Counted from the stretch's first letter, positions 6,972 through 18,093 are shown. The stretch is DNA of 64,000 nucleotides from Promicromonospora soli (GCF_014653785.1 NZ_BNAS01000001.1:1083448-1147447), one strand, 5' to 3'. Program-made: numbers and translations. Notes: generated by a model from the letters alone, not told the origin.

Positions 6972-9900
6972 ATGCGTAAGAGAGCAAGTGCAGCAGCGGT
7001 CGCGATGGCGATCGCACTGGGCGGGGGGACGTGGGCGACCGCGGCCGTCCCGCAGGACACACCGGCACCGCATCACGAGCAGGAGCCTTCGACTGCCGCG
7101 GCGCAGGGTCGTCCCGCGGCCGTCACACTGCTGACCGGCGACGAAGTCACGGTGCGGACCGCGCCCGACGGCTCGGTCACGGCGACAGTGCGGCCCGGCG
7201 CGGGTCGCGAACACATGGCCTTCTTCCAGCAGCGTGAGGGAGAGCATCTCTACGTCATCCCGCGCGACGTCGCGCAGCTCGTGCCCAGTCGCCTGGACCG
7301 CGCGCTCTTCGACGTGACAGGCCTCATCAAGGCCGGGTACGACGACGCCTCGCGCGACTCGCTGCCGGTCATTGTCCAGACGGCCGAGGCCACCGAGGCA
7401 GCCGCGGCGGCCGCGACCGACCCGGATACGGCCGGTTCCCCGGACGACAGCGCCCGAACCAAGGCACAGGGCAAGCCGAGCTGGGCGGCGTCGGGCATCA
7501 CGCCCGACCGGAAGCTGGAATCGGTGGGCGCGGTGGCCGACGTCCTGCCGAAGGGACGGGCAGCGAAGCTGCTCGACGCCCTCGCACCGGCCGAGGCACC
7601 GGGCGGCGCCTCGACCAAGCGGACCGCACCCGGCAGCATCGGCCACGTCTGGCTGGACCAGCCCGTCCGGGCCTCCGACGCCGATTCGACACCGCAGATC
7701 GGCGCCCCCGAAGCATGGCAGGCCGGGTTCACGGGCGAGGGTGTCACCGTCGCCGTGCTCGACTCCGGCATCGACGCGACGCACCCCGACCTCGACGAGG
7801 CGGTGGTCGGCGAGCGCGACTTCACCGGCAAGGGCAACGTGGTCGACGGCGATGGCCACGGCACGCACGTCGCCTCGATCGTGGCCGGTTCGGGCGACGC
7901 GTCCGACGGCGTGAACCGCGGCGTGGCTCCCGACGCCGACCTGCTGGTCGGCAAGGTGCTCGACGACGACGGCTTCGGCGAGCTGTCGGGCGTCATCGAG
8001 GGCATGGAGTGGGCGGCCGCCGAGGGTGCCGACGTCGTGAACCTGTCGCTGGGCAGCCTGTTCTTCGACGTCCCGTCCCCGGACGCCGTCGCGGTGGACG
8101 AGCTGACCGAGCAGTACGGCACGCTGTTCGTCATCTCCGCGGGCAACTACGGGGAGCTCGGCCAGGGCAGCGTGGGCTCGCCCGGCATCGCGGCGAAGGC
8201 CCTCACGGTGGGCGCCGTCGACGACGCCGACGACGTCACGGTCTACTCCAGCCGCGGCGGCTCCGACGCGGGGCTGCTCAAGCCGGACGTCGTCGCCCCG
8301 GGTGACGGGATCGTCGCCGCACGGGCCGCGGGCACAACCGCGGGCGACGTCGTCGACGACCTGCACGTCGCGCTGAGCGGCACCTCCATGGCCGCCCCGC
8401 ACGTGGCGGGCGCCGCGGCAGTGCTCAAGCAGGCCCGGCCGGACCTCGACACGACGGCGCTCAAGTCCGCGCTGATGGGCTCGGCCGAGCCGACGGGCGC
8501 GGACGTCTGGGCCGAGGGTGCGGGGCGGATCACCGTCCCTGGCGCCATCGCGCAGCAGGTCACGGCCACGCCGTCGGTCTCGTTCGGCACCTTCGCCTGG
8601 CCGCACGACGGCGAGTCGGCCACCCGCACCGTGACCTACACCAACGCGGGGTCCGACGACGTCACGCTCGCCCTGGCGGCCGGCGTCGCGGACTCGGCGG
8701 GCACCGACGTGGCTGCCGCGCTCAGCCTGTCGGCGGACTCCGTCGTCGTGCCGGCGGGCGGTGCCGCGACGGTCGACCTGACCGCGGCCGACGGCCCGGG
8801 CGCGATCGGCGCCATCGGCGGGACGCTCGTCGCGACCGGGACGGACGGCACCAAGGTGCGCACGCCGGTCGGCTGGGCCAAGGAGCGCGAGTACGTGAAC
8901 CTCACGGTGCGCGCCGTCGACCGGGCGGGGGAGCCTGTCACCGCCGACACCTGGGGTGCCGCGATCAAGCTGGATCCCGAGAACGGCGGCATCTTCGGCA
9001 CCAACCTCTTTTTCGAGGACGGCGTCGCCACGGCGCGCGTCATCCCGGGCGTATACAGCCCGGTGGCGTTTATCGAGACGCTGGGCGAGGACGGCGCAGT
9101 GACCGACGCGCTGTTCCTGTCGAGCGGTGAGGTCGACGCCACCGCCGACGCGGAGGTCCTCCTGGATGGCACGACGGCGCGGGAGGTCACCACCTCCACG
9201 CACCGTCCGGCCGAGCTGGCGAGCCTGGGTCTGTCCGTGGAGACCGAGGACTCTGCGGAGTTCGCCTCCGCGGGGGTCAACGTGATGTACGGGCCGGGGA
9301 CGGACCTCGCCCTGACCCCGGTGCCTGCGGCGACGCACGGCGACTACGACACCATCATCCAGGCGACGCTGCTGGCGCCCACCTCGGGCGACGACAGGGG
9401 TGACGCAGCCGCGCCCTACCGCTACGACCTCGCCCACCACAGCGAGGGCCTGGAGGTCCCGGCGCTGCGGGGCGACCGCCGCACGACCGTCGCCGTCGAC
9501 ACCACCTACGGCGCGTCGGTCGGTGACACCCACCTCGCGCGGCGCCTGTACTGGGAGCCGGGCACCATCATCGCCGGCGGAGCCATCGAGCCGGTTCCCG
9601 TCGGAACGCGGCGCACCGAGTACCTGACGGCCCTGCCGGGCAGGTGGTACCTCGGGTCCGAGATCCAGGAGGACGGCGTGGGCGTGGTGCTCACCGAGGC
9701 CGAGCGACACGTCTGGAGCGAGCCGGGCCGCGCCCGGCAGGGGCTCGCAGCGGGTGCGCTGGCACCGGCCGTCTCGTCGATCACGCCGGTCACGCAGTGG
9801 GGCGGCGACCTCTCGCTCGCCCCGACGAGCCGCGCCGACGACGACGGCGGCGTGCTGTGGGGCTCGGACGTCGGGGAGCGGCTGCGCGTCTGGCAGGACG

Positions 9901-10400
9901 GCGAGCTGATCGAGGACGTTCCGGAGCCTTACTCCTTCCCCACCGTGCCCGAGGGCGGGGCCGACTACCGGATGCTGCTGGAGAGCACGCCCGGCGATCC
10001 CGCGTACCGGCTCGCCACCAACGTGACCGGCGAGTGGACGTTCCACGCGCGGTCCGACGTCGGCGACGACGCCGTGCCGCCGCTGCTCGACACCACGTGG
10101 GACGTGCGCGGGCTCGACCCCTCGGGCACCGCGCCCGCGACCACCCGGGTGCGGGTCGGCGTGAGCCACCAGGACGGCGCGTACGACACGTCGCTGGTGG
10201 AGGGCGCCCGCCTGTGGTGGTCGTCCGACGACGGCGGCACCTGGCACCGGGCCACGGTGACGAGGACCGATGACGGCGGCTACGTCGCGACGGTCAGGGC
10301 GCCGGCCGGCACCGAGCACGTCTCGCTCAAGGTCGAGGCGTGGGACGAGGCCGGTGGGTCGGTGACCAAGACGGTCGTCCGGGCGTACGCCGTCGGCTGA
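6972..10400 (+). CDS. Secreted S8 family (subtilisin-like) serine protease
   Basis: A 1142 aa protein with an N-terminal signal peptide ([19 protein letters not shown], cleavage probably after TWATAA). A propeptide-like region follows, then the peptidase S8 domain at about 245-525. The catalytic triad is Asp264 in [13 protein letters not shown], His296 in [12 protein letters not shown] and Ser472 in [12 protein letters not shown]; the oxyanion Asn lies in ISAGNYG. About 600 residues follow as C-terminal beta-rich segments of unknown role. This resembles the large secreted subtilases of soil actinobacteria. The ATG at 6972 is chosen because the signal peptide begins there. It is monocistronic and ends in a strong hairpin. 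Confidence 0.93.
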   Translation: MRKRASAAAVAMAIALGGGTWATAAVPQDTPAPHHEQEPSTAAAQGRPAAVTLLTGDEVTVRTAPDGSVTATVRPGAGREHMAFFQQREGEHLYVIPRDVAQLVPSRLDRALFDVTGLIKAGYDDASRDSLPVIVQTAEATEAAAAAATDPDTAGSPDDSARTKAQGKPSWAASGITPDRKLESVGAVADVLPKGRAAKLLDALAPAEAPGGASTKRTAPGSIGHVWLDQPVRASDADSTPQIGAPEAWQAGFTGEGVTVAVLDSGIDATHPDLDEAVVGERDFTGKGNVVDGDGHGTHVASIVAGSGDASDGVNRGVAPDADLLVGKVLDDDGFGELSGVIEGMEWAAAEGADVVNLSLGSLFFDVPSPDAVAVDELTEQYGTLFVISAGNYGELGQGSVGSPGIAAKALTVGAVDDADDVTVYSSRGGSDAGLLKPDVVAPGDGIVAARAAGTTAGDVVDDLHVALSGTSMAAPHVAGAAAVLKQARPDLDTTALKSALMGSAEPTGADVWAEGAGRITVPGAIAQQVTATPSVSFGTFAWPHDGESATRTVTYTNAGSDDVTLALAAGVADSAGTDVAAALSLSADSVVVPAGGAATVDLTAADGPGAIGAIGGTLVATGTDGTKVRTPVGWAKEREYVNLTVRAVDRAGEPVTADTWGAAIKLDPENGGIFGTNLFFEDGVATARVIPGVYSPVAFIETLGEDGAVTDALFLSSGEVDATADAEVLLDGTTAREVTTSTHRPAELASLGLSVETEDSAEFASAGVNVMYGPGTDLALTPVPAATHGDYDTIIQATLLAPTSGDDRGDAAAPYRYDLAHHSEGLEVPALRGDRRTTVAVDTTYGASVGDTHLARRLYWEPGTIIAGGAIEPVPVGTRRTEYLTALPGRWYLGSEIQEDGVGVVLTEAERHVWSEPGRARQGLAAGALAPAVSSITPVTQWGGDLSLAPTSRADDDGGVLWGSDVGERLRVWQDGELIEDVPEPYSFPTVPEGGADYRMLLESTPGDPAYRLATNVTGEWTFHARSDVGDDAVPPLLDTTWDVRGLDPSGTAPATTRVRVGVSHQDGAYDTSLVEGARLWWSSDDGGTWHRATVTRTDDGGYVATVRAPAGTEHVSLKVEAWDEAGGSVTKTVVRAYAVG

Positions 10401-10416
10401 TCGAGCCCGTCAACGT

Positions 10417-10452
10417 CAGACGCCCAGGTCACGTGAGTGACCTGGGCGTCTG
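10417..10452. terminator. Terminator hairpin after S8 protease
   Basis: A perfect 16 bp inverted repeat (CAGACGCCCAGGTCAC and its complement) encloses a 4-base GTGA loop and is followed by TATTT. It lies 17 bp past the protease stop and just downstream of the convergent tRNA-Ala gene, so it may serve both directions. Confidence 0.8.
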
Positions 10453-10460
10453 TATTTCGG

Positions 10461-10533
10461 TGGAGCTGGGGGGACTCGAACCCCCGACCCCCTGCATGCC
10501 ATGCAGGTGCGCTACCAGCTGCGCCACAGCCCC
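10461..10533 (-). tRNA. tRNA-Ala (anticodon GGC), second copy
   Basis: Identical in all 73 bases to the copy at 5919-5991, same strand, with anticodon GGC at 10498-10500. CCA is not encoded. Upstream on the minus strand TTTGGTCCC (10604-10596) and TAGACT (10580-10575) make a possible promoter. Confidence 0.96.
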
Positions 10534-10574
10534 GAATTGGTCTCCCCCAGCCATCCGGCCGGGCGAGCGTCGTT

Positions 10575-10604
10575 AGTCTATGCAGACCGACGCCAGGGAC
10601 CAAA
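10575..10604 (-). promoter_or_regulatory. Putative promoter of tRNA-Ala copy 2
   Basis: TTGGTC within TTTGGTCCC is followed after 17 bases by TAGACT on the minus strand, about 40 bases before the tRNA. TTTGGTCCCTGGCGT here is identical over 15 bases to a string upstream of the yceD-rpmF genes at 41875-41861. The call is by eye. Confidence 0.35.
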
Positions 10605-10625
10605 TCAAAACCCGCGTGCGTTCCG

Positions 10626-11291
10626 TCACGGCCTGGACTCCGGCCCGGCCTGCCACGTGTCGAGCGGGTACCCGGCGCCTACGTTGTGCGCCACCAGCCG
10701 CCACGGCGGCGTCGCCTCCGGCCCGGAAGCGCGCAGGTGCGACCAGTGCACGTTGTGCAGGCCGTGCAGCCCGCGCCACGCCACGGCGTCAAGACCCAGC
10801 ATGCGAGTGATCGCCTGAGTGATCGCCGACCCGTGCGAGACCACCACGAGCGTCTCCCCCGCGCCCAGGGAATCGGCGTGCCGCAGCACCGCCTCCTCCA
10901 TGCGCCGGGCGACGGCGGCCTTGGACTCGACGCCCGCCGCCGACGGCTCCCCGCCGCCGCGCCAGATCGCGTGCTCCTCCGGCCAGCGCTCGGCGATCTC
11001 CGCGTCGGTGAAACCCTCCCAGACACCGAACGAACGCTCGCGCAGACCGGCGTCGGTCACGACGTCCACGCCCACGTGCCGCGCGTACGCGGCGGCCGTG
11101 TCCCGTGCACGCAGCAGGTCGCTGGACACCACGAGGGACGCCTTGTGCGACGCCGCGAGCGCCGTTGCGCCCTGCTCCGCCTGCCAGCGGCCCACCTCGT
11201 CGAGGGGGATGTCGATCTGGCCCTGCAGCCGCAGGCCGGCGTTGTATGCCGTGCGCGCGTGGCGCAGCAGGACGACGGTTCCCGCCGTCAC
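10626..11291 (-). CDS. Histidine phosphatase family protein (phosphoglycerate mutase-like)
   Basis: A 221 aa protein with the branch-1 histidine phosphatase signature LLRHARTAYN (catalytic His; Ala replaces the common Gly). It also has a second Arg/Glu region, RERSFGVWEG, and the second catalytic His in VVSHGSAI. It starts with a GTG overlapping the rsfS stop (GTGA), so the two are co-transcribed. In other actinobacteria the gene directly after rsfS encodes glucosyl-3-phosphoglycerate phosphatase or a broad phosphatase. The exact substrate cannot be told from the motifs. Confidence 0.85.
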   Translation of the reverse strand: MTAGTVVLLRHARTAYNAGLRLQGQIDIPLDEVGRWQAEQGATALAASHKASLVVSSDLLRARDTAAAYARHVGVDVVTDAGLRERSFGVWEGFTDAEIAERWPEEHAIWRGGGEPSAAGVESKAAVARRMEEAVLRHADSLGAGETLVVVSHGSAITQAITRMLGLDAVAWRGLHGLHNVHWSHLRASGPEATPPWRLVAHNVGAGYPLDTWQAGPESRP

Positions 11292-11728
11292 CGGCGCGCG
11301 TCCCCGGCGAGGTGGATCGCGCCGCCGTCGTCGGGATCGCTGTACTCGGTCGCGTCACCGCCGCCGCGCGCGTCCTCGGGCAGCGGGATGGGCGGGCAGT
11401 CCTTCCACAGGCGCTCGAGCGCGTAGTACGTGCGGTCCTCGGCGTGCTGGACGTGCACGACGATGTCGCCGAAGTCGATCAGCACCCAGCGTGCCTCGGA
11501 CTTGCCCTCGCGCCGGATCGGCTTGACGCCCGCCTTGAAGAGCGCCTCCTCGACGGCGTCGACGATCGCGGACACCTGCCGCTCGCTGGCACCGGACGCG
11601 ATGAGGAAGACGTCGGTCAGGACCAGCTGCTCGCTCACGTCGAGCGCGATGATCTCCTGCGCCTTGATGTCGCTCGCTGCCCGCGCAGCGAGGATCGCGA
11701 GCTCTGTGGCCCGCTCGGTCGCCGTCAT
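11288..11728 (-). CDS. rsfS: Ribosome silencing factor
   Basis: A 146 aa protein of the RsfS/Iojap family, which binds ribosomal protein uL14 and blocks subunit joining in poor growth conditions. It shows the family run SEQLVLTDVFLIASGASERQ, a variable region with VEEALFKAGVKPIRREGKSE, and RWVLIDFGDIVVHVQH with FYALERLW-like YYALERLWKDCP. The ATG at 11728 overlaps the upstream stop (ATGA) and AGGTGG lies a few bases before it. The C-terminal tail is about 25 residues longer than in the shortest homologues. It sits between nadD-side genes and the phosphatase gene as in many actinobacteria. Confidence 0.93.
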   Translation of the reverse strand: MTATERATELAILAARAASDIKAQEIIALDVSEQLVLTDVFLIASGASERQVSAIVDAVEEALFKAGVKPIRREGKSEARWVLIDFGDIVVHVQHAEDRTYYALERLWKDCPPIPLPEDARGGGDATEYSDPDDGGAIHLAGDARR

Positions 11729-12864
11729 GCGGTACCACCTCTCATGAGGCCGGGTAGCTGACCCGGCAGAGTGCCAAGCATGGCCGCCGCCTGGTCCGTC
11801 CCGAACCCGGGGTTGTCTCCCTCGAGCACGAGCTTCCAGATCAGGAGGCCCAGCACGAAGGCGACGACCACCAGGATGATGTAGTGCAGCCACGTGTACT
11901 GCGGGCCCTCGTCCTCCTCCTCGTCCCACTCCTCCTCCGCTCCGCGGCGGGAGGCACGGGACTGGACACCCGGGGTGACGTCGAACTGTCCGGGGACGCC
12001 GGGGCGCTGCTGACCGGGGGCGCCGACCGGACCCGAACCGGGGCCAGCGGGGCCTCCCGCACCGGGGCGTCCGGGGAAGGGGGAACCAGGAGCCGCGGGC
12101 GCGCCGCCCGACGGCATGGACTGCGGAGCCGCCGCCGCGCCGGCCTCCCATGGGAGGGCGGGTGCGGCGGCCGACATCGAGCCACCGGGCGGACCGCCGG
12201 CCGGGCGGCCGGGACTCCCCGGGCGCTGCTGACCCAGGCCGCCGGGCGCGCCGGGACCACCCGGCGCACCGCCGCGAGTGCCGAACGGCGACGGCGGCTG
12301 GGTCGGGCCGGGCACGGGTGCCCCCCACTGCGACGTCTGACCGGGGTCGCCGGGCCTGCCGGGGCCGCCAGGACCCTGGGGCGCGCTCGGCGGGCCGAAC
12401 CGCCCGGACCGGCCCTGCTGGGGGCCGGGCGGAACGGGAGCGCCGGACGAGCGGGAGCCGAACGGGCTGGGCGGTCCGCTCTGCCCGCCCTGACCGGGGC
12501 CCCCAGGGGCGCCGCGGCCACCAGGACCGGGCGGCGGTCCGCCGTGGCTGCCCGGGCCGGACGGAGCGCCCGGCCGGCCCTGACCGGGACCACCCGGTGC
12601 GTACGGCGGCGGGTTGCCGCCAGGCTGCTGCACCGGCGTGAGCCGACCGGTGGAGTCCACGCCGCGCGAGCCGCCCGTCGCCTGCGGAGGCCGTGCGACC
12701 GGCGGGTTCGGCGACCAGCCGCCCTCGGGCGCGGGCGCGCCACGGTGCGGAGGCTGCTGCTGCCCGGCCGGCGGTGGGTAAGCACCACCGGCGGCGGCCG
12801 CAGCGGCAGCCTCACGTTCGCGGATCTCGCGGCGCGTCATGGGACGACCCTTGTTGTCACTCAT
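11725..12864 (-). CDS. Pro/Gly-rich single-pass membrane protein, unknown function
   Basis: A 379 aa protein I do not recognise. It begins [20 protein letters not shown], then about 270 residues of Pro/Gly/Gln-rich low complexity, which should be disordered. An acidic stretch [11 protein letters not shown] leads into one hydrophobic helix ([20 protein letters not shown]) and about 30 further residues. The N-terminus is probably cytoplasmic. The start overlaps the nadD stop by 8 bases and the stop overlaps rsfS by ATGA, so all three are translationally coupled. In related genomes a LytR/CpsA/Psr-type gene often sits here; no such domain is present. Confidence 0.8.
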   Translation of the reverse strand: MSDNKGRPMTRREIREREAAAAAAAGGAYPPPAGQQQPPHRGAPAPEGGWSPNPPVARPPQATGGSRGVDSTGRLTPVQQPGGNPPPYAPGGPGQGRPGAPSGPGSHGGPPPGPGGRGAPGGPGQGGQSGPPSPFGSRSSGAPVPPGPQQGRSGRFGPPSAPQGPGGPGRPGDPGQTSQWGAPVPGPTQPPSPFGTRGGAPGGPGAPGGLGQQRPGSPGRPAGGPPGGSMSAAAPALPWEAGAAAAPQSMPSGGAPAAPGSPFPGRPGAGGPAGPGSGPVGAPGQQRPGVPGQFDVTPGVQSRASRRGAEEEWDEEEDEGPQYTWLHYIILVVVAFVLGLLIWKLVLEGDNPGFGTDQAAAMLGTLPGQLPGLMRGGTA

Positions 12865-13471
12865 CGTGAAGACCTCGATACAGTCCGTGCTTGGCGATGT
12901 ACTGGACCACGCCGTCAGGCACCAGATACCAGACCGGCAACCCCTCCTCGGCCCGACGACGACAGTCGGTCGAAGAGATAGCAAGTGCAGGAACCTCGAG
13001 CGTCGTCACACCGTCCCGAGGAAGCCCGTCCACGGTGAGCATGTGCCCTGGCCGTGTGACAGCGACGAAGTGTGCCATGTCCCAGAGCTTCTCGGCATCC
13101 TTCCACCGAAGAATCTGCTGGATGGCGTCCGCCCCGGAGATGAAGTACAGGTCCGCCTCCGGGCGCTGGGCGCGCAGGTCGCGGAGGGTGTCCACCGTGT
13201 AGGTGAGGCCCGCCCGGTCGATGTCGACGCGGCTCACCTTGAACCGCGGGTTCGACGCCGTGGCGATCACCGTCATCAGATAGCGGTGCTCAGCCGGGGT
13301 GACCCGCTGCTGCTGCTTGAAACCCGGCCGGCCCGTGGGGACGAAGACAACCTCGTCCAGCCCCAGGTGGGCCACCGCCTCGCTCGCGGCCACCAGGTGG
13401 CCGTGGTGGATGGGATCGAACGTGCCGCCCATCACTCCGATGCGCGGCCTGGTCCCAGTGGGGGCACTCAT
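12857..13471 (-). CDS. nadD: Nicotinate-nucleotide adenylyltransferase
   Basis: A 204 aa enzyme that adenylates nicotinate mononucleotide to deamido-NAD in NAD synthesis. The nucleotidyltransferase motif [15 protein letters not shown] gives the (H/T)xGH site. [11 protein letters not shown] matches the phosphate-binding part of NadD, and the C-terminal [12 protein letters not shown] the conserved (I)SSTxIR-like motif, although Asp-Cys replaces the usual residues. Length is normal. The start at 13471 gives [13 protein letters not shown]. It lies in the obg-proBA-nadD-rsfS order typical of actinobacteria. Confidence 0.94.
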   Translation of the reverse strand: MSAPTGTRPRIGVMGGTFDPIHHGHLVAASEAVAHLGLDEVVFVPTGRPGFKQQQRVTPAEHRYLMTVIATASNPRFKVSRVDIDRAGLTYTVDTLRDLRAQRPEADLYFISGADAIQQILRWKDAEKLWDMAHFVAVTRPGHMLTVDGLPRDGVTTLEVPALAISSTDCRRRAEEGLPVWYLVPDGVVQYIAKHGLYRGLHDE

Positions 13472-13515
13472 ACGGTGGGTGCGCTCATCTGGTCGTCAGG
13501 CTCCCGTCTGGCGGA

Positions 13516-13668
13516 TCAGTGCCGGTTGCCGACGTTGCGGAACGCGTACGTGACGAACAGGCCGGCAACGAGCGAGCCGAAGGCGATCAGACCGAGCACG
13601 ATCGGAGCGATCGGCTCGTTGGCGTGCTCCGAGGCAGCCTCGGCGGCCAGAACGGCGATATAGGGCAC
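13516..13668 (-). CDS. Small single-pass membrane protein
   Basis: A 50 aa peptide beginning VPYIAVLAAEAASEHANEPI, followed by one transmembrane helix (IVLGLIAFGSLVAGLFVTYAF) and a short basic tail RNVGNRH. The GTG at 13668 is preferred because GGGAGGAA lies 6 bases before it; an ATG-like start 10 codons upstream is possible. Small proteins of this shape often sit between proA and nadD in actinobacteria. The function is unknown to me. Confidence 0.75.
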   Translation of the reverse strand: MPYIAVLAAEAASEHANEPIAPIVLGLIAFGSLVAGLFVTYAFRNVGNRH

Positions 13669-13795
13669 GGGTACTTCCTCCCGGTCGGACGTGCTCACGT
13701 GGGCTTTAGTCTCTCACGGACGAATTGCGGCGAGTACACGCCGACACTGGGTCGCAAGGAGATCCTGGGGAGGTCTCCAGGACGCCGACGGGCGC

Positions 13796-15142
13796 TCACG
13801 GCCTGATGTGGCCGTCGCCCGTAACGACCCATTTGGTAGTGGTGAGCTCAGTCAGGCCCATGGGGCCACGCGCATGCAGCTTTTGCGTCGAGATGCCTAT
13901 CTCGGCACCCAGGCCGAGCTCGCCGCCGTCGGTGAACCGGGTCGACGCGTTCACCATCACTGCCGCGGAGTCCACCTCCGCGACGAACCGCTCCGCCGCC
14001 GCGATGTCCCGCGTCACGATCGCCTCCGTGTGCCCGGAGGACCACGTGTGGATGTGCTCGATCGCGGCGTCCAGCGACGGCACGACCCGCACACCGAGCT
14101 CCAGCGCCAGGTACTCCGTTGCCCAGTCCTCGTCCGTGGCGGGAACCATGTCGGCACCGTCGGGGGCAAAGGACATGGCGGCGGGATCCCCGTGCAGCAC
14201 CACGCCTGCGCCGGCCAGCGCGGCGAGCGCCGCCGGAAGGAAGGCCGCGGCGGCGTCCTCGTGCACGAGCAGCGTCTCGGCCGCGTTGCAGACGCCCACC
14301 CGCTGGGTCTTGGCGTTCATCACGATCGCCACGGCCATGTCGACGTCGGCCGTCGCGTCCACGTAGACGTGCACGTTGCCCACGCCCGTCTCGATGACGG
14401 GCACGAGGGACTCACGCACGACCGTCTGGATGAGGTCGGCACCGCCGCGCGGGACCAGGACGTCCACGAGGCCGCGGGCACGCATGAGCGCCACACCGCC
14501 CGCACGGCCGTAGGCGTCGATCGACTGGACCAGGCCGGCGGGCAGGCCCTGCGCCTCCAGCGCACCCTGCATCACCGCCACGATCACCGCGTTCGACGAC
14601 GCCGCCGCGCTCCCCCCGCGCAGGATCACCGCGTTGCCGGACTTCAGGGCCAGGCCGGCGGCGTCGACCGTCACGTTGGGGCGCGCCTCGTAGATCATGC
14701 CGACCACGCCCATCGGGACGCGGAGCTGGCGCAGGCGCAGGCCGTTCGGCAGGGTCTGCCCGCGCACCACCTCGCCGACCGGGTCGGGCAGCCCGGAGAC
14801 GTCGCGCAGCGCGTCCGCGATCTGCGCGATCCGCTCCGGGGTGAGGGCCAGCCGGTCCAGCAGGCCGTCGGACATCCCGTTGGCGCGTCCGCGCTCCAGG
14901 TCCTCGGCGTTCGCGGCCACTATCCGGTCCGCGGCTGCTACCAGGGCGTCGGCGATGGCGTCGAGAGCGGCGTCCTTCGTCATCCGGTTCGCCAGGGCCA
15001 GGGTGCGCGAGGCGACCTTGGCACGCCGGGCGACGTCGTGCACCGCGGTGGTGACGTCCGCTGTGCCGGGCGGCGCCGGGGTGGCTCCTCCGGCGGTCTC
15101 GCCTCCGGCAGGTGTCGCCTCGTCCTGGCTCACTATCGTCAT
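13796..15142 (-). CDS. proA: Glutamate-5-semialdehyde dehydrogenase (gamma-glutamyl phosphate reductase)
   Basis: A 448 aa cytosolic enzyme of the aldehyde dehydrogenase fold. It reduces gamma-glutamyl phosphate to glutamate semialdehyde with NADPH, the second step of proline synthesis. Visible landmarks are [22 protein letters not shown], the Gly-rich [12 protein letters not shown] and the catalytic Cys in [14 protein letters not shown]. The start at ATG 15142 ([11 protein letters not shown]) is favoured; a further 25 upstream residues look non-coding. It lies just downstream of proB on the same strand with about 70 bp between them. Confidence 0.96.
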   Translation of the reverse strand: MTIVSQDEATPAGGETAGGATPAPPGTADVTTAVHDVARRAKVASRTLALANRMTKDAALDAIADALVAAADRIVAANAEDLERGRANGMSDGLLDRLALTPERIAQIADALRDVSGLPDPVGEVVRGQTLPNGLRLRQLRVPMGVVGMIYEARPNVTVDAAGLALKSGNAVILRGGSAAASSNAVIVAVMQGALEAQGLPAGLVQSIDAYGRAGGVALMRARGLVDVLVPRGGADLIQTVVRESLVPVIETGVGNVHVYVDATADVDMAVAIVMNAKTQRVGVCNAAETLLVHEDAAAAFLPAALAALAGAGVVLHGDPAAMSFAPDGADMVPATDEDWATEYLALELGVRVVPSLDAAIEHIHTWSSGHTEAIVTRDIAAAERFVAEVDSAAVMVNASTRFTDGGELGLGAEIGISTQKLHARGPMGLTELTTTKWVVTGDGHIRP

Positions 15143-15213
15143 GCGTCGAGAGTACGTCGGGCAGGTGCGAAAACCGAGCGAGAATCCGCTCTGCGGACGC
15201 TCCCCCGGACGCT

Positions 15214-16413
15214 TCACCGAGTCCGGCGCGTTCGCCCCTGGGAACTCGTCGGCCGGTCCAGCACCAGGTCGTCCCGGTGCACGACCTCCCGGTCGTACCC
15301 CTCGCCCAGCTCTTCGCGGAGCGCGTAGGTGGAGCGCCCCAGCAGTGCGGGGAGGTCGCTCGCGTCGAAGGCCACGAGCCCCCGGGCGACCACGGTGCCG
15401 TCGGGCGCGACGAGCTCGACGGGGTCGCCCGCGTCGAACTGGCCCTCGGCCTTGGTGATCCCGGCCGGCAGCAGCGAGGCGCGGCCGCCGAGGACGGCAC
15501 GCGCGGCGCCGTCGTCCAGGTGGAGGCGGCCCTGCGTGCGGGCAGCGTGCGCGATCCAGAGCCGGCGCGCCGACGTGCGGCGTCCGGTCGCGGCGAAGAA
15601 GGTGCCGACGTCGTCGCCCGCGAGCGCGGCGGCGGCGTTGGCCGTGAGGGTGAGGACGGCGGGGACGCCTGCGCCCGTCGCGATCCGCACCGACTCCAGC
15701 TTGGTGACCATGCCGCCCGTGCCGACGGCGCTGCCGCGTGCGGTGACCTCGACGGCCGCGACCTCGGCGAGGTCGTTGACCAGCGGGATGCGGCGGGCGC
15801 CGGGGCGCGACGGCGGCGCGTCGTGCAGGCCGTCGACGTCGGTCAGGAGCAGCAGGGCGTCCGCGCGCACCAGGTGCGACACGAGCGCCGCGAGGCGGTC
15901 GTTGTCGCCGAACTTCAGCTCGTCGGTGGTCACGGCGTCGTTCTCGTTGATTACGGGCACGACGCCGAGGGCGAGCAGCCGCTCGAGCGCCCGCTGCGCG
16001 TTGCGGTAGCGGGCCCGCCGAACGGTGTCCTCCGCGGTGAGCAGGATCTGCCCGATCTGGATGCCGAACGCCGCGAACTCCTCCTGGTACCGGCCCACGA
16101 GCTGCCCCTGGCCCACCGAGGCGGCGGCCTGCATCGTGGCGAGGTCGCGCGGCCTGGCAGCGAGCCCGAGCGGTCCGATGCCGGCCGACACGGCACCCGA
16201 CGTCACGAGCACGACCTGGGCGCCGGCGGCCTGCCGCGCGGCGAGGACCTCGACCACCCCGCGCAGCGCCTCGACGTCGAGGTGCCCGTCCGGGCCGGTC
16301 AGGGACGACGAACCGATCTTGACCACGACGCGCCGGGCGTTGGCGATCACGGACCGGACGCGCTGAAGATCCTTGGCGTCCTGGGGTCTGCCGGAGGGTT
16401 CGAGGGAGTTCAC
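15214..16413 (-). CDS. proB: Glutamate 5-kinase
   Basis: A 399 aa kinase that phosphorylates glutamate in the first step of proline synthesis. The amino-acid kinase domain begins [12 protein letters not shown] and includes [33 protein letters not shown] and GTGGMVTKL. The C-terminal PUA domain follows from about residue 290. The GTG at 16413 is chosen because GGAGG lies 8 bases before it; an ATG at 16455 would add 14 residues but lacks a good ribosome site. It forms an obvious pair with proA and follows obg. Confidence 0.95.
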   Translation of the reverse strand: MNSLEPSGRPQDAKDLQRVRSVIANARRVVVKIGSSSLTGPDGHLDVEALRGVVEVLAARQAAGAQVVLVTSGAVSAGIGPLGLAARPRDLATMQAAASVGQGQLVGRYQEEFAAFGIQIGQILLTAEDTVRRARYRNAQRALERLLALGVVPVINENDAVTTDELKFGDNDRLAALVSHLVRADALLLLTDVDGLHDAPPSRPGARRIPLVNDLAEVAAVEVTARGSAVGTGGMVTKLESVRIATGAGVPAVLTLTANAAAALAGDDVGTFFAATGRRTSARRLWIAHAARTQGRLHLDDGAARAVLGGRASLLPAGITKAEGQFDAGDPVELVAPDGTVVARGLVAFDASDLPALLGRSTYALREELGEGYDREVVHRDDLVLDRPTSSQGRTRRTR

Positions 16414-16513
16414 GTCCTCATCCTCCCCGGAGGGCCGCCCGGGGCGCGCGGTCATTTCACGGGCCGGGACCCGCACTGCCGAAGTAGACCTGCAGCGAGA
16501 TAGGGCGGGTTGG

Positions 16514-18031
16514 TCAGTCGGCGTCCGGGTCCGTCCAGTGGCCTGCCTCGCGCTCCGTCCACAGCTCACGGCGGGCCTCGGTCTTGGCGTCCATGCGCTC
16601 GGTGAACTCGCGGCGCTTGTCGCCGCGGGTGGGCCGCTCGTTCTGGTCGAGCCGCAGGTCGGTGCCGCGGCCGCCGAGCAGCTCCGGACCGGTCTGCAGG
16701 GTGGGCTCCCAGTCGAAGACGACGGCGTTGTTCGGGTCGCCGATCCGCACCTCGTCCCCGGCGACGGCGCCGGCCTTGAACAGCCCGTCCTCGACGCCGA
16801 TCTTCGCCAGCCGGTCCGCGAGGAAGCCGACGGCCTCGTCGTTGTTGAAGTCGGTCTGGCGAACCCACCGCTCCGGCTTGGTGCCGCGCACCTCGAACCA
16901 GTAGTCGGTCTCGCCGCCCAGCCGGCGCACGGTGAACCTGGCCTCGTTCACGGCGCGCGGGCGCAGCACGATCGGTGCCGGCTCCGGCGCGGGTGCCGCG
17001 GCGCGGGCCTTCTCCACGACCTCGGCCAGGGCGAACTTCAGCTCGCGCAGGCCCTCGTGGGACGCGGTAGAGATCTCGAAGACGCGCAGCCCGCGCGCCT
17101 CGAGGTCGCCCTTCACGAAGTCCGCGAGCTCGCGGGCTTCGGGCACGTCGATCTTGTTGAGCACGACGAGGCGGGGGCGCTCGTTCAGCGGCACGCGGCC
17201 ACCCGCGATGCCGAGGTCCCCGGAGTAGCTGGCGAGCTCGGCCTCGATCACGTCGAGGTCGCTGATCGGGTCGCGGCCGGGCTCCAGCGTGGCGCAGTCG
17301 AGCACGTGCACGATCATCGCCGTCCGCTCGATGTGCCGCAGGAACTCCAGGCCCAGGCCCTTGCCCTCGCTCGCGCCCGGGATCAGGCCCGGCACGTCGG
17401 CGACGGTGAACCGCGACTGTTCGGCCTGCACCACGCCGAGGTTCGGCACCAGGGTCGTGAACGGGTAGTCCGCGATCTTGGGCCGGGCGGCGGAGATGGC
17501 GGCGATCAGCGACGACTTGCCGGCGCTCGGGAAGCCCACGAGCGCGACGTCGGCGATCGTCTTGACCTCGAGCTCGATGTCGGCGGCCTCGCCCTCCTCG
17601 CCGAGCAGCGCGAAGCCGGGTGCCTTGCGCTTCGGCGACGACAGCGCCCGGTTGCCCAGGCCGCCCTTGCCGCCGGCGGCGACGACATACTCGGCGCCCT
17701 CCCCAACGAGGTCGGCCAGGACGTTGCCGTCCAGGTCCTTCACGACGGTGCCGTCCGGCACCTTCAGGATCAGGTCGCCGCCCTTGGCGCCGTCCTTGTC
17801 GTCACCCATCCCCTGGGTGCCCGACGTCGCCCGCCGGTGCGGCGAGTGGTGGTACTCGAGCAGGGTGGTGGTGTTCGCGTCGACGACGAGCTTGACGGAA
17901 CCGCCGTCGCCGCCGTTACCGCCGTCAGGTCCCGCCAGGGGCTTGAACTTCTCGCGACGGATCGAGGCGCAGCCGTTCCCGCCGTTACCCCCGGCGGCGT
18001 GAAGCACCACCCGGTCCACGAAGCTGGCCAT
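16514..18031 (-). CDS. obg: GTPase Obg (CgtA)
   Basis: A 505 aa ribosome-associated GTPase that acts in large-subunit assembly and stress control. It has the three Obg parts. The N-terminal Gly-rich Obg fold ([19 protein letters not shown] and repeated GGxGG) is at 1-160. The G domain at about 160-335 carries P-loop [25 protein letters not shown] and NKID. The C-terminal OCT domain begins about 350. The start at ATG 18031 matches the family N-terminus. It follows rplU and rpmA as in most bacteria, though a hairpin separates it from rpmA. Confidence 0.97.
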   Translation of the reverse strand: MASFVDRVVLHAAGGNGGNGCASIRREKFKPLAGPDGGNGGDGGSVKLVVDANTTTLLEYHHSPHRRATSGTQGMGDDKDGAKGGDLILKVPDGTVVKDLDGNVLADLVGEGAEYVVAAGGKGGLGNRALSSPKRKAPGFALLGEEGEAADIELEVKTIADVALVGFPSAGKSSLIAAISAARPKIADYPFTTLVPNLGVVQAEQSRFTVADVPGLIPGASEGKGLGLEFLRHIERTAMIVHVLDCATLEPGRDPISDLDVIEAELASYSGDLGIAGGRVPLNERPRLVVLNKIDVPEARELADFVKGDLEARGLRVFEISTASHEGLRELKFALAEVVEKARAAAPAPEPAPIVLRPRAVNEARFTVRRLGGETDYWFEVRGTKPERWVRQTDFNNDEAVGFLADRLAKIGVEDGLFKAGAVAGDEVRIGDPNNAVVFDWEPTLQTGPELLGGRGTDLRLDQNERPTRGDKRREFTERMDAKTEARRELWTEREAGHWTDPDAD

Positions 18032-18093
18032 GTCTCGATCCTCTCAAGTACTGCTCAGTAGAGCCGCTCGGCCGAGCCGCTCTGGAAAAGGCG

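Noticed and set aside
5919..10533. Direct tRNA repeats as ends of an integrative element
   Set aside because: The whole tRNA is repeated rather than a 3' fragment, there is no integrase, and the enclosed genes are ordinary chromosomal ones.
12001..12800. Collagen-like or PE/PPE-like repeat protein
   Set aside because: The Pro/Gly stretches are irregular, with no sustained Gly-x-y triplets, and the protein lacks the PE/PPE N-terminal domain.
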